This document shows positions 1-6,408 of a DNA stretch of 8,116 nucleotides, piece after piece. Source of the stretch: Nitrospirae bacterium GWC2_42_7 (GTDB lineage: Bacteria > Nitrospirota > Thermodesulfovibrionia > Thermodesulfovibrionales > UBA6898); assembly GCA_001803645.1 (NCBI GenBank), contig MHDW01000004.1, positions 183 to 8,298 of the forward strand, in the 5' to 3' direction. Position numbers and translations under genes: made by a program. Each line of letters begins with the position of its first letter. The first letter of the stretch is position 1. The notes beneath the pieces are model-generated. The model was not told where the DNA came from. It saw only the letters and a program-made list of their open reading frames with translations, and did not search any database.

Positions 1-2629
1 CTCTTTGCGCATTCAGGGCACGGTCATAATGCTCTTTGGCAACAGAGGCAAGACCCTTCTCCTCCTTAACAGCAGGAAGCGGGAGGGCCCCGGACAGTGC
101 TGTTTCTCCTGAAACCCGGACATCTCCGAATATCCTGGAGAGTGCTGTATCAAGTGTCTCTTCCATAGCGATACGGTTTTCGTATGCTACGATAACTCTT
201 TTCAATTCAGGTATCTTGCCTGTCTCTGCCCGGAGGTAAAGCGGCTGGACATAAATAAGAGAATTTTCGATGGGGATAACCAGCAAAGTCCCCTGGATCA
301 CCTGTGAACCGCGCTGGTCCCAGAGTGATATCTGCCTTGAGACCTCAGTATCCTGATTTATCCTGGCAACGATCTGCTTTGGCCCGTAGACAAGCTTGTC
401 CTTTGGAAAACGGTAGACCATGAGTTTCCCGTAGGATGGGTCATCACTGCGGCCTATCATCCATGCTGAGAGGTTGTCTTTATTTTTTGGATTAAAGGGG
501 ATCATCAGGATGAATTCCTCTTTTTTCTCTCCCGGCAGTTTCATGATCGTGTAATAGGATTCCATGGCTGCTGCATTCGCGGTTGTTCCCATGACAGGTA
601 TCTCCCACTGGTCTTCCTTGTTGTAAAACATCTGCGGCTCTTCCATGTGATATGTTGAATAAATATGTGTCTGGATACTGAAGATGTCCAGAGGATATCT
701 GATATGTTTTTTCAGATCAGCCGGCATTTCTGAAAGCTGCAGAAGCGTATCCGGAAATATTTTACTTATTGTCCTGATGATAGGGTCTTCTTTGTCAGCT
801 ATGTAAAACTTCATGCTCCCATCGTATGCGTTAATGGTTACTTTGACCGAGTTCCTTATGTAATTAAGGCCGTTTCCCATCGGCTGTGAATAAGGAAATT
901 TATTGCTTATGGTATAGGCATCGTATATCCAGAAGAGTTGTCCGTCATCAGATACGACCATATACGGGTCGTTGTCAAACATCAGAAAAGGCATGACCAT
1001 ACGCACTCTTTCAAGGATATTTCTATGAAAGAGGACCTTGCTTTCCTGTGTTATATCATTTGAGAGAAAAAGCTTCAACGAGCCGTAATATACTGAAAAG
1101 GCCAGTTTTTTGAGAAATGAATCTATCTTAACACCGCTTTTCCCTGAATACTCTGCAAAGACATTTGCTTCCCCAGAGGGATAATCGAACTCTTTTGACT
1201 TTGTATTCACTATTACGTATTTACTGGAGAGCTGGCCATAATATATTTCCGGCCTGTTGACCTTTATGTTATCAGCAGTTGATATTGGGGGTATGTCCTT
1301 GATAAGTAATACCGGCAGACCTTCAGGTGTTACCTGATTTACAGGCCCAAGAGTTAATCCGTATCCATGTGTAAATGTCAGCGTCTCGTTTATCCAGTTC
1401 CTGGTAGGTATGCTGTCTGAAGAGAGTTCTCTCGGGGAAAGCATTGTCTGGCGATATTCTCCGTTGATCATGTAACGGTCATTGCCGACCGAGGCAAAAT
1501 CGTAATATGTGCGTATCTCCTGTATCTGACTGAAGGTGTCCAGCAGGGGGCGATGGTCCCAGAGGCGTATGTTTTTTATGGTTGCGCTGTTTTTCTTTAT
1601 GTCCTCTTTTTCGAGAGTGGTACTTCCGGATATATCCCTCTCTTCCACTGTATCAATCCCGAAGCCTTTCCTTGTTGAGGCTATATTATGTTTGATATAG
1701 GGAGTTTCCTTTACGAGTTCATTTGGCGCAACTACAAACTTTTGTAAAACAGCGGGATAAACTGAACTTCCGATAAAAGATACCAGGAAATATATTGCGG
1801 TAGTTCCGATAAATATCTTATTGCGTCTAAGGAAAATATTAGCCATCAAAAGGGCTGCTGAAGCGAGTGAAACGAATATCTTTGCCTTCAGGAAAGGGAT
1901 AACTGCATGAATGTCTGTATAGGTTGCGCCTGCCACATGTCCATGTGATGAATATAAGATGGTATGTATTGCTATATATGCTTTCCCTGCCAAAACAAGA
2001 AAAATGAAAGCGACAATTACAGATACATGCGCTGATGCAGCCTTCTCGGCAGAGATGCCTGTTGGAGCAAAGATCACTGCGCCTTTTAATAAATAGTTTA
2101 GGGCTGAAACAACAAGAGATACACCCAAAATAAAGATCAAGGCTGTGGAAATGATCTCGTAGACAGGGAGAGTAAACAGGTAAAAAGAAATGTCTTTTCC
2201 AAATATTGGATCAGAATAACCTGTATCCACGCCGTTGAAATAATACAGGAATTTCAGCCAGCTGCTATTTAAAAGTAATCCTGTAAAAAGCCCGATCACT
2301 ATTGGAACGATAATTTTCACTTTGTCGAAATGTCTCAGGATCTCAAGCTGGGGCATTGCCTGGCTATACGTAGCCATAACAACTGATCTGCCTTTTGTGG
2401 CCTGCATGGAAAAAAGAATATTCAGGTAGGTGATGACAAAGCCTGCCAGAATCCCTGCAAGAGCGGTAAGTGCCTGGGCATTCAGCTTTGTAATGAATAG
2501 TTTTTCGAAACTGACATCTTTGAACCAGAGCCAGTCAACATAGAATGAAATGAATTGAGGCAGAAATAACACAGCAAGAAATAAGCCTAATATCGAAAAT
2601 ATTATTATCCTGGGTAATTTTACGGGCAT
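1..2629 (-). CDS. UPF0182 (COG1615) family integral membrane protein, 3' end cut by window
   Basis: Translating the minus strand from the ATG at 2629 gives 876 uninterrupted residues to the window edge. The UPF0182/COG1615 family usually has roughly 900, so only the C-terminal tail is missing. I see about seven hydrophobic segments in the first third (near residues 6-25, 52-76, 104-124, 147-180, 200-222, 243-266 and 271-292), then a large hydrophilic domain. Family-typical stretches are DWLWFKDV at residues 32-39, right after the first membrane segment, and a conserved block near 403-446 containing NWINETLTFTHGYG and then PEGLPVLLIKDIPP. The start is supported by AAGGGGG at 2634-2640, four bases upstream. 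The family is a predicted inner-membrane protein with a large extracytoplasmic part. Its function is not established, and I do not assign one. The gene runs divergently from the 2856-4055 gene and shows no link to the toxin-antitoxin or phage-like regions, so it is probably host chromosomal background. Confidence 0.92.
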   Translation of the reverse strand, partial: MPVKLPRIIIFSILGLFLAVLFLPQFISFYVDWLWFKDVSFEKLFITKLNAQALTALAGILAGFVITYLNILFSMQATKGRSVVMATYSQAMPQLEILRHFDKVKIIVPIVIGLFTGLLLNSSWLKFLYYFNGVDTGYSDPIFGKDISFYLFTLPVYEIISTALIFILGVSLVVSALNYLLKGAVIFAPTGISAEKAASAHVSVIVAFIFLVLAGKAYIAIHTILYSSHGHVAGATYTDIHAVIPFLKAKIFVSLASAALLMANIFLRRNKIFIGTTAIYFLVSFIGSSVYPAVLQKFVVAPNELVKETPYIKHNIASTRKGFGIDTVEERDISGSTTLEKEDIKKNSATIKNIRLWDHRPLLDTFSQIQEIRTYYDFASVGNDRYMINGEYRQTMLSPRELSSDSIPTRNWINETLTFTHGYGLTLGPVNQVTPEGLPVLLIKDIPPISTADNIKVNRPEIYYGQLSSKYVIVNTKSKEFDYPSGEANVFAEYSGKSGVKIDSFLKKLAFSVYYGSLKLFLSNDITQESKVLFHRNILERVRMVMPFLMFDNDPYMVVSDDGQLFWIYDAYTISNKFPYSQPMGNGLNYIRNSVKVTINAYDGSMKFYIADKEDPIIRTISKIFPDTLLQLSEMPADLKKHIRYPLDIFSIQTHIYSTYHMEEPQMFYNKEDQWEIPVMGTTANAAAMESYYTIMKLPGEKKEEFILMIPFNPKNKDNLSAWMIGRSDDPSYGKLMVYRFPKDKLVYGPKQIVARINQDTEVSRQISLWDQRGSQVIQGTLLVIPIENSLIYVQPLYLRAETGKIPELKRVIVAYENRIAMEETLDTALSRIFGDVRVSGETALSGALPLPAVKEEKGLASVAKEHYDRALNAQR

Positions 2630-2855
2630 GTAACCCCCTTATTTATTATAATTTGGTATTTTGCATATTTTACCATAGATTCAGTTTTAACCCTAAGGAC
2701 TAAGATGAAATAGCCGTGCGGTACGACATTCTTGGGATAAGTTAATTCAGATAGTTAGTGTCTCCAGAAAGTTTAGTTGCCGACAGTCCTCTGGAACGAA
2801 ATCAGAAGTTTTTGCCGTTTTCCTTATAGAAGCACTAATATAAGGAGGATATCGC
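2630..2855. promoter_or_regulatory. Divergent intergenic region between the UPF0182 gene and the HTH-protein gene
   Basis: This 226-base gap must hold the promoters of two divergent genes. On the minus side the stretch 2641-2690 is very AT-rich and contains TATAAT- and TAAAAT-like hexamers (for example the complement of attata at 2645-2650), but no convincing -35 element at 16-18 bases. On the plus side I see no good sigma-70 promoter. The segment 2770-2830 is pyrimidine- and purine-tracted and ends in CTTATAG. There is no terminator-like hairpin and no plausible open reading frame. Confidence 0.4.
2842..2848 (+). promoter_or_regulatory. Strong Shine-Dalgarno site of the 399-residue HTH protein
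   Basis: AAGGAGG lies seven bases before the ATG at 2856. It fixes the start of this otherwise unrecognised gene and argues that the gene is real and well translated. Confidence 0.8.
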
Positions 2856-4055
2856 ATGGCGCAAATGAGAAGAAAACAAAAGGACATTGAGGAGTTTTCA
2901 CTTATAGCACAGGGAAATGAACTCGATCCCGAGGTCTTTCCAGAACTCTATAATCTATCGGCTGCATTCATATTTAATTTGCTGCCCTATCCAGAGAAAA
3001 GAGAGCCGCCGGAGTATGTATATCTGGACCTCCCGATTTGGCGAAAGCGGAAAGACGAGAGTGATGCGGAACTTCTGGTAAAAATACACAGTTGGAACTA
3101 TGCGTGGGAGAGCGGGCAACTCCGATACGACATCTTTGGTAGAGAACTTCCTGAGGGGTTAAAATGGCTTAAGCACTACAGAGACCGTAACGTCTATCTA
3201 TTGCCAAAAACATCATTCCATCATTACGAGTCTTATGCCCCTTTATTTCATTTATTGCCCAGAACAACTCTCAATCGATTTGACCTTCCCTTGCTGAAGA
3301 AAGGCCTATGGCCGCCATCTATTCCGTGGGGAAAATATGATAACATCGTTTCGAAAGATTTTGATAACAGGCTATCTGCGGCGTTTGCTTATCATATCTG
3401 GCCACTTCTGGTTTCTCAGTCAGGCATGGCCTCATTTAGCATGACTGACCCCTTAAGAATTCTCGCCCATAATCTTGATTTTTGGTTACCGTATATTCAG
3501 AGTGTCGCTGAAGATCGTTTAGGGTGTTTCGATAGGGTGAAGCCCGAGGGAAAAGACGTGATAAAGAAACTCAACAAAATTAAAAAGGAACTTCCCTCCG
3601 GAGTCAAAGCAGGGACTCCACGGATGGGAGGATCGATATGGACAGGGGAAGAGGATGCAAGGGAAGCGACAAGAGAAATGGTTGAAAAGGCTGACGCAAG
3701 GGGGCGTTTGCGTGCAATAATTGACGCAGTAAAGTCCAATAGGATCGAGGATGATTTCTCAAGTCGTTGGTCTTACGCCAAGGAGGATTTTGAACGAAAA
3801 GTTTACCGAAAAAGGTCTAAAATCAAAGTAACTTTTGTTGAGCTTTCCGAAACGGTTCCTGTACATGGAGCTGATTCAGAAGTGCATGAAAACCTGCTGT
3901 GGGAAGATTTTATGGGCTTCCTTGATATAAAAGAAAAAAGGATAGTGGTTCTTCTACGAAATGGCGTGACGAGAATGAGCGACATTGGAGAAAGACTTGG
4001 GTATGCTACAGTCCTATATCGAAGGCTTTGGATCGCATACGTAAGAAGGCGTTAA
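2856..4055 (+). CDS. Hypothetical protein with C-terminal sigma-70 region 4-like helix-turn-helix
   Basis: This is a 399-residue soluble protein with no signal peptide or membrane segment. I do not recognise the first 340 residues. They are rich in Trp, Tyr and Pro up to about residue 225 (for example GLWPPSIPWGKYDN), then become Lys/Glu-rich. The last 55 residues resemble a sigma-70 region 4 or LuxR-type helix-turn-helix. FLDIKEKRIVVLL (355-367) looks like the leading helix, and RMSDIGERLGYA followed by LYRRLW (373-392) looks like the recognition helix-turn-helix with a basic end. This pattern (acidic/aliphatic helix, then xxxIxxxLGYA) is common in phage and integrative-element regulators. 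The loop between LGYA and the basic helix is shorter than usual, so DNA binding is inferred. It is the only gene on this strand, is preceded by AAGGAGG, and faces the TAC operon tail to tail. It may be an accessory gene. Nothing in the sequence shows a catalytic site. Confidence 0.75.
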   Translation: MAQMRRKQKDIEEFSLIAQGNELDPEVFPELYNLSAAFIFNLLPYPEKREPPEYVYLDLPIWRKRKDESDAELLVKIHSWNYAWESGQLRYDIFGRELPEGLKWLKHYRDRNVYLLPKTSFHHYESYAPLFHLLPRTTLNRFDLPLLKKGLWPPSIPWGKYDNIVSKDFDNRLSAAFAYHIWPLLVSQSGMASFSMTDPLRILAHNLDFWLPYIQSVAEDRLGCFDRVKPEGKDVIKKLNKIKKELPSGVKAGTPRMGGSIWTGEEDAREATREMVEKADARGRLRAIIDAVKSNRIEDDFSSRWSYAKEDFERKVYRKRSKIKVTFVELSETVPVHGADSEVHENLLWEDFMGFLDIKEKRIVVLLRNGVTRMSDIGERLGYATVLYRRLWIAYVRRR

Positions 4056-4268
4056 AGTTTCTTTATGAATAAGAGAAAAAACTGTGGGGTAAGCTCTTGA
4101 CATCGGGCAGGAATGACTTGCCATAACCTGTAATTCCAGCGTGTAACCCGTTGAATTCATAGTTATAATTTCTCCTGATTAAGGCAGACGTCTTGTGTAT
4201 GACCATCTATTAGTGCGGGATATTTGCCGAGTGTGATTTGAGGTGATTGAGTTGGGAAATAGTAGAAG
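4056..4268. other. Convergent intergenic region, no clear terminator
   Basis: This gap of 213 bases lies between the ends of the plus-strand HTH gene and the minus-strand SecB-like gene. No stem with a T-tract is visible for either gene. The only dyads are short (AGACGTCT near 4187, and an imperfect ggca/tgcc pair near 4108-4124). A TTGACA at 4098-4103 lacks a credible -10. A minus-strand 48-codon frame (4014-4160) with an AGGAGA before its ATG crosses the region; it is discussed as a doubtful small gene. Confidence 0.5.
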
Positions 4269-4697
4269 TTAGCTGGAGGGTTCCGGCTGCACGGGTTGTT
4301 TGGATTCCCGTTCTTTGGCTAACTGAATGAAATTAATAGGATTCAAATGAAGAGGCGGGAATCCTGCTCTTCTCGTTAAATCTGCGATTGTTTCTCTTAT
4401 ATAAGGGAACATTATTGCCGGACAATTCATTTCAGAGAATTGCTTTAATGTTTTTTCTTCCGGAATTTCATCAAACTGAAATAATGCCACAGACTCAACC
4501 TCAAAATAATAAGGGATATTCCCAGTTATTTGTCTTACTCCGAGCAATACGATAAGCTGTTTTTCATCTTTTTTAAGTTCATGGTTTATTGCTAAGTCAG
4601 GTAAGATAGTTACATCTTTACTTTCTCCCGGCTTAAACTCTCTATTAATAGAAAAATTTACTTTAGTTAAAGCAAAATTTATAAATGTCATATTCAT
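4269..4697 (-). CDS. SecB-like chaperone of a toxin-antitoxin-chaperone module
   Basis: This 142-residue protein has the SecB family signature in its second half. CPAIMFPYIRETIADL (92-107), then RRAGFPPLHLNPINF (109-123), matches the SecB pattern C-P-x-x-L/M-F-P-Y-x-R-E-T-I ... GxFPxLxLxPxNF. The N-terminal half (about 5-75) reads as alternating beta strands, as expected of the SecB fold. The end is a short helix (IQLAKERE) and a Pro/Glu/Ser tail. SecB is a cytosolic holdase for unfolded clients. Versions encoded next to toxin-antitoxin pairs instead stabilise the antitoxin. The gene starts 2 bases after the antitoxin stop (TAATTATG) and has no Shine-Dalgarno site, so translation probably depends on ribosomes finishing the antitoxin. 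A second ATG two codons in (4691) is an alternative start. The genetic linkage suggests a dedicated antitoxin chaperone rather than the housekeeping export chaperone. The fold assignment is firm; the role is inferred from context. Confidence 0.88.
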   Translation of the reverse strand: MNMTFINFALTKVNFSINREFKPGESKDVTILPDLAINHELKKDEKQLIVLLGVRQITGNIPYYFEVESVALFQFDEIPEEKTLKQFSEMNCPAIMFPYIRETIADLTRRAGFPPLHLNPINFIQLAKERESKQPVQPEPSS

Positions 4698-4699
4698 AA

Positions 4700-5395
4700 T
4701 TATGCCGCAAGTGCCAAATCGTTATTGCTACTACCTTGTGAATTATCAGCATGATTTAAATAATAAAGACTTATGGTCGTCCCTGAAGCAACAGGCAAGA
4801 TCAGTGTTTGTTTGCTCATAGAAAAAATCTTTGTTGCCATACTAATTGACTTTTCTTGTTCAATAGAAATTTCAATGGAAGTCTTTTCTTTTTCAATGGC
4901 AACAATTTTATCCGCAATATCTTTTGCAAGAGCAGGGGCTAAAGCGTTTTCCCTCAGTTCAAAGAGCTTTTTGAAACCGTCGAAATCCCGAATCCATAAT
5001 AATGATAAGTTGTGTGCATCATCCTGAATAGCACCAGTCTCATACCTAGAAAGAGTAACATCTCCCCAACCTAAGAGGGCAGCAAGGCTTTTTTGAGTTA
5101 ATCCGTACTGTTCTCTGATTTGTAGAATTTCTTCCGATTGAAGGAGACCTTTCCGTTTTTTGTATTCCTTATAAGCGTCTTGAAACTTTGTTTCTTCGTC
5201 CTCAGGAGAATGAAAAAAGTGATCCCCCATAGGACAGTGATATATTTGTGTGATAACATTTATAGCTTCTCCACGAACATTCAGTGTTTCTATGGCCTCT
5301 CCATAAGAAAGATTTACTTCCTTTTCACAAACGGGACATTCCTTGTAAATTTTACTAATTTCTTTGAACGGTATTTTATTTTTTTTCATTTGCAT
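4700..5395 (-). CDS. YgiT/MqsA-type antitoxin with long C-terminal extension
   Basis: This 231-residue protein has three parts. Residues 18-65 form a zinc-finger-like region with CPVC at 20-23 and a second half HCPMGDH (53-59), in which the usual second CxxC is reduced to one Cys with nearby His. Residues 86-135 are an Xre-type helix-turn-helix (ILQIREQYGLTQKSLAALLG, then VTLSRYETGAIQ), the DNA-binding part of MqsA and YgiT-family antitoxins. Residues 145-231 are an extension not found in the 131-residue E. coli MqsA. It has a charged, probably helical part (158-185), then FSMSKQTLILPVASGTTISLYYLN (191-214; hydrophobic), then an Asn/Ser-rich tail ending LALAA. The protein should neutralise the upstream MqsR-like toxin and repress the operon. 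The coding region overlaps the toxin by 20 bases. Two in-frame ATGs are possible. GGAAGG lies nine bases before the one at 5389 but only three before 5395, so 5389 may be the true start. Confidence 0.87.
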   Translation of the reverse strand: MQMKKNKIPFKEISKIYKECPVCEKEVNLSYGEAIETLNVRGEAINVITQIYHCPMGDHFFHSPEDEETKFQDAYKEYKKRKGLLQSEEILQIREQYGLTQKSLAALLGWGDVTLSRYETGAIQDDAHNLSLLWIRDFDGFKKLFELRENALAPALAKDIADKIVAIEKEKTSIEISIEQEKSISMATKIFSMSKQTLILPVASGTTISLYYLNHADNSQGSSNNDLALAA

Positions 5396-5756
5396 TCCCC
5401 TTCCTTTTGTAGGGATATGTTATTTCATAGTTAGGAAAATGAAACGACATACATCTTCCTTTGTTTTTATAAACAGCGATTTTTATGTAAATTTCATAGC
5501 TTTTGACATATGCCCCAAATTCCCACCATTCTTTATCTGGGGTTCCATCATGATCAGGGGTTGGGCCTTTAACATAATCCTCAACCTGTAAATTCTTGAT
5601 CTCCTCCGCTCTGTGTTCTGGAGTAATTTCCAAGACAGCAAGAGTATCATCGTTTTCCTCACTGATTCTTGATACAACCTGTTTATCCCAACATGATTTG
5701 AAAATTTTAAGGAAGTTCTCAATCTCTTCTTTGCTTGATATTCTCTTTGATCCCAC
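5376..5756 (-). CDS. MqsR-family-like toxin
   Basis: This 126-residue protein starts at a GTG. The block TPEHRAEEIKNLQVEDYVKG (45-64), P-x-P-D, W-W-E-F-G (77-81), YEIYIKIAVY (87-96), CMSFHF (102-107), YPYK (114-117) follows a pattern I know from short proteins annotated as MqsR-family toxins next to YgiT-type antitoxins (LxxxDYxxGPxxD, W-x-FG, E-x-YIK, SFH, YPF/Y). MqsR is an mRNA interferase of the RelE-like fold. The aligned region YIKI...MSFH corresponds roughly to the YLKI...VSFK end of E. coli MqsR, but overall similarity to that protein is low. The toxin gene comes first in the operon, as in mqsRA and higBA. I see no Shine-Dalgarno site before the GTG (upstream bases CTACGCCTT), which suggests weak translation. 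A longer product is unlikely, because upstream in-frame codons run into the promoter. Biochemical activity is inferred, not visible. Confidence 0.78.
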   Translation of the reverse strand: MGSKRISSKEEIENFLKIFKSCWDKQVVSRISEENDDTLAVLEITPEHRAEEIKNLQVEDYVKGPTPDHDGTPDKEWWEFGAYVKSYEIYIKIAVYKNKGRCMSFHFPNYEITYPYKRKGNANEKK

Positions 5757-5765
5757 AAGGCGTAG

Positions 5766-5788
5766 TATATCATGATAGATATAATCAT
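5766..5788. promoter_or_regulatory. Candidate downstream operator of the TAC operon
   Basis: TATCATGATA (5768-5777) is a perfect 10-base palindrome. It sits within overlapping inverted halves ATGAT (5772-5776) and ATCAT (5784-5788). It lies between the predicted transcription start (about 5790) and the toxin GTG, and shares the TATCAT/GATA core with the upstream palindrome at 5833-5852. It is a likely second binding site for the antitoxin helix-turn-helix. The region is AT-rich, so one short palindrome alone would be weak evidence. Confidence 0.45.
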
Positions 5789-5797
5789 GGAGTGCAC

Positions 5798-5827
5798 ATT
5801 ATAAAAAAAACTATCTTGTAATGTAAA
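5798..5827 (-). promoter_or_regulatory. Sigma-70-type promoter of the TAC operon
   Basis: On the minus strand TTTACA (5822-5827) and a perfect TATAAT (5798-5803) are separated by 18 bases that include an eight-T tract. Transcription would start near 5790, giving a leader of about 35 bases before the toxin GTG. The position between two related palindromes supports its use as the regulated operon promoter. Confidence 0.7.
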
Positions 5828-5832
5828 GCAAT

Positions 5833-5852
5833 AATTTATCATATGATAAATT
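5833..5852. promoter_or_regulatory. Perfect 20-base palindrome, candidate antitoxin operator
   Basis: AATTTATCATATGATAAATT reads identically on both strands and ends just upstream of the -35 hexamer of the TAC promoter. Its core TTATCAT/ATGATAA recurs in shortened form at 5768-5777. Antitoxins with Xre-type domains bind such dyads as dimers, so this is the best candidate autoregulatory site. It does not resemble the ACCT/AGGT operator of E. coli MqsA, which fits an antitoxin with a diverged recognition helix. Confidence 0.6.
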
Positions 5853-6127
5853 TAGCATATCACACTTGGGACGGAAAAACACTAAAGTATAATCTTTCAG
5901 GTAATTTAAGAAAGAAAAAAAGAAAAGTATTACAAAGTAAGTATCCGTAACAAAAGAGAAATCAGGCAAAAACCCTTAAAAAGCCAGTATGAGAAAGAAA
6001 TGCACTAATTACCTACTTTTTACACCTGCTTTGAGAAACATTTTAGCTCCAAGGGAAAGATGGCAGTAAAGGTATTTTGTATTCGCCGCGCGCTTAGGAA
6101 ACGTTCTTTTGCTGTCGGCCCGCTCCA
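5853..6127. other. AT-rich non-coding stretch upstream of the TAC operon
   Basis: Together with the TAC promoter region this forms a gap of 371 bases without a supported gene. It contains A-rich tracts (around 5908-5935) and a plus-strand TTGGGA, 16 bases, TATAAT arrangement (5866-5893) that could be a promoter but has no gene behind it. There is also a GC-richer end (6085-6127). Two tiny frames occur, a plus-strand one of 27 codons at 5988 and a minus-strand one of 39 codons ending at 6009, but neither has a Shine-Dalgarno site. I see no RNA gene and no clear terminator for the operon that ends at 6128. Confidence 0.5.
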
Positions 6128-6388
6128 TTATTTCGGCACTGGTTTAGATTTCTTATCAGCAGCTTCTTTGTCCTCCTGTTTTTTCCCTGATTCGTCTACT
6201 GCCTCTTTGCAATTAGTGTCATCAGGATAACAACTGCAAAACTTAGAATAATTATGGACGTGGTCCCCGCCATGTTTCCTGTCATTATGTCCGCCGCACT
6301 TATCCGTCCGTCCGCCATGCGCAAAAATATTCGATTGAAATAAGCACAGAAATATAGAAACGGTAAGAATCAGATAATATCTCTTCAT
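6128..6388 (-). CDS. Small exported His-rich protein of the YHYH-motif type
   Basis: This 86-residue protein starts with a clear signal peptide: KR, a hydrophobic core (YLILTVSIFLCLF) and a probable cleavage after NIFA (residue 23). The mature part begins HGGRTDKCGGHNDRKHGG and continues DHVHN (24-46). This is the AHxGRTDxxGGHxDRKxGxYHYH pattern of small secreted YHYH-type proteins, here with DHVH in place of YHYH. Four cysteines (31, 51, 53, 60) could form disulfides or, with the histidines, bind metal. The C-terminal 25 residues are Lys/Glu/Asp-rich and disordered-looking. AGGAGG lies seven bases before the ATG. The gene follows the beta-propeller gene by 69 bases on the same strand and is probably the last gene of that transcript. 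The family has no firm function. It is seen as a stand-alone exported protein or fused to other envelope or nuclease domains. Confidence 0.75.
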   Translation of the reverse strand: MKRYYLILTVSIFLCLFQSNIFAHGGRTDKCGGHNDRKHGGDHVHNYSKFCSCYPDDTNCKEAVDESGKKQEDKEAADKKSKPVPK

Positions 6389-6408
6389 TTAAAAACCTCC
6401 TGAAAAGC

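Noticed and set aside
36..239. Plus-strand open frame of 67 codons
   Set aside because: It is antisense to the end of the UPF0182 coding region, which has a clear family match.
2780..2815. Possible sigma-54 promoter before the HTH-protein gene (TGGAACG ... TTTTTGC)
   Set aside because: The GG and GC dinucleotides are not 10 bases apart, so the required spacing fails.
4098..4127. TTGACA with a possible -10 on the plus strand
   Set aside because: At 17-18 bases the hexamer is GCCATA or CCATAA, a poor match, and no plus-strand gene follows.
5138..5591. Plus-strand Phe- and Cys-rich frames
   Set aside because: They are shadows of the toxin and antitoxin genes. Their hydrophobicity arises from antisense reading of Lys/Glu codons.
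5483..5842. Minus-strand frame of 119 codons starting within the upstream palindrome
   Set aside because: It overlaps the MqsR-like gene in another frame, covers the operon promoter and operators, and the product has no recognisable family pattern.
5988..6071. 27-codon plus-strand frame after a TTGGGA/TATAAT arrangement
   Set aside because: It is too short, has no Shine-Dalgarno site, lies about 95 bases from the putative -10, and its product matches nothing I know.
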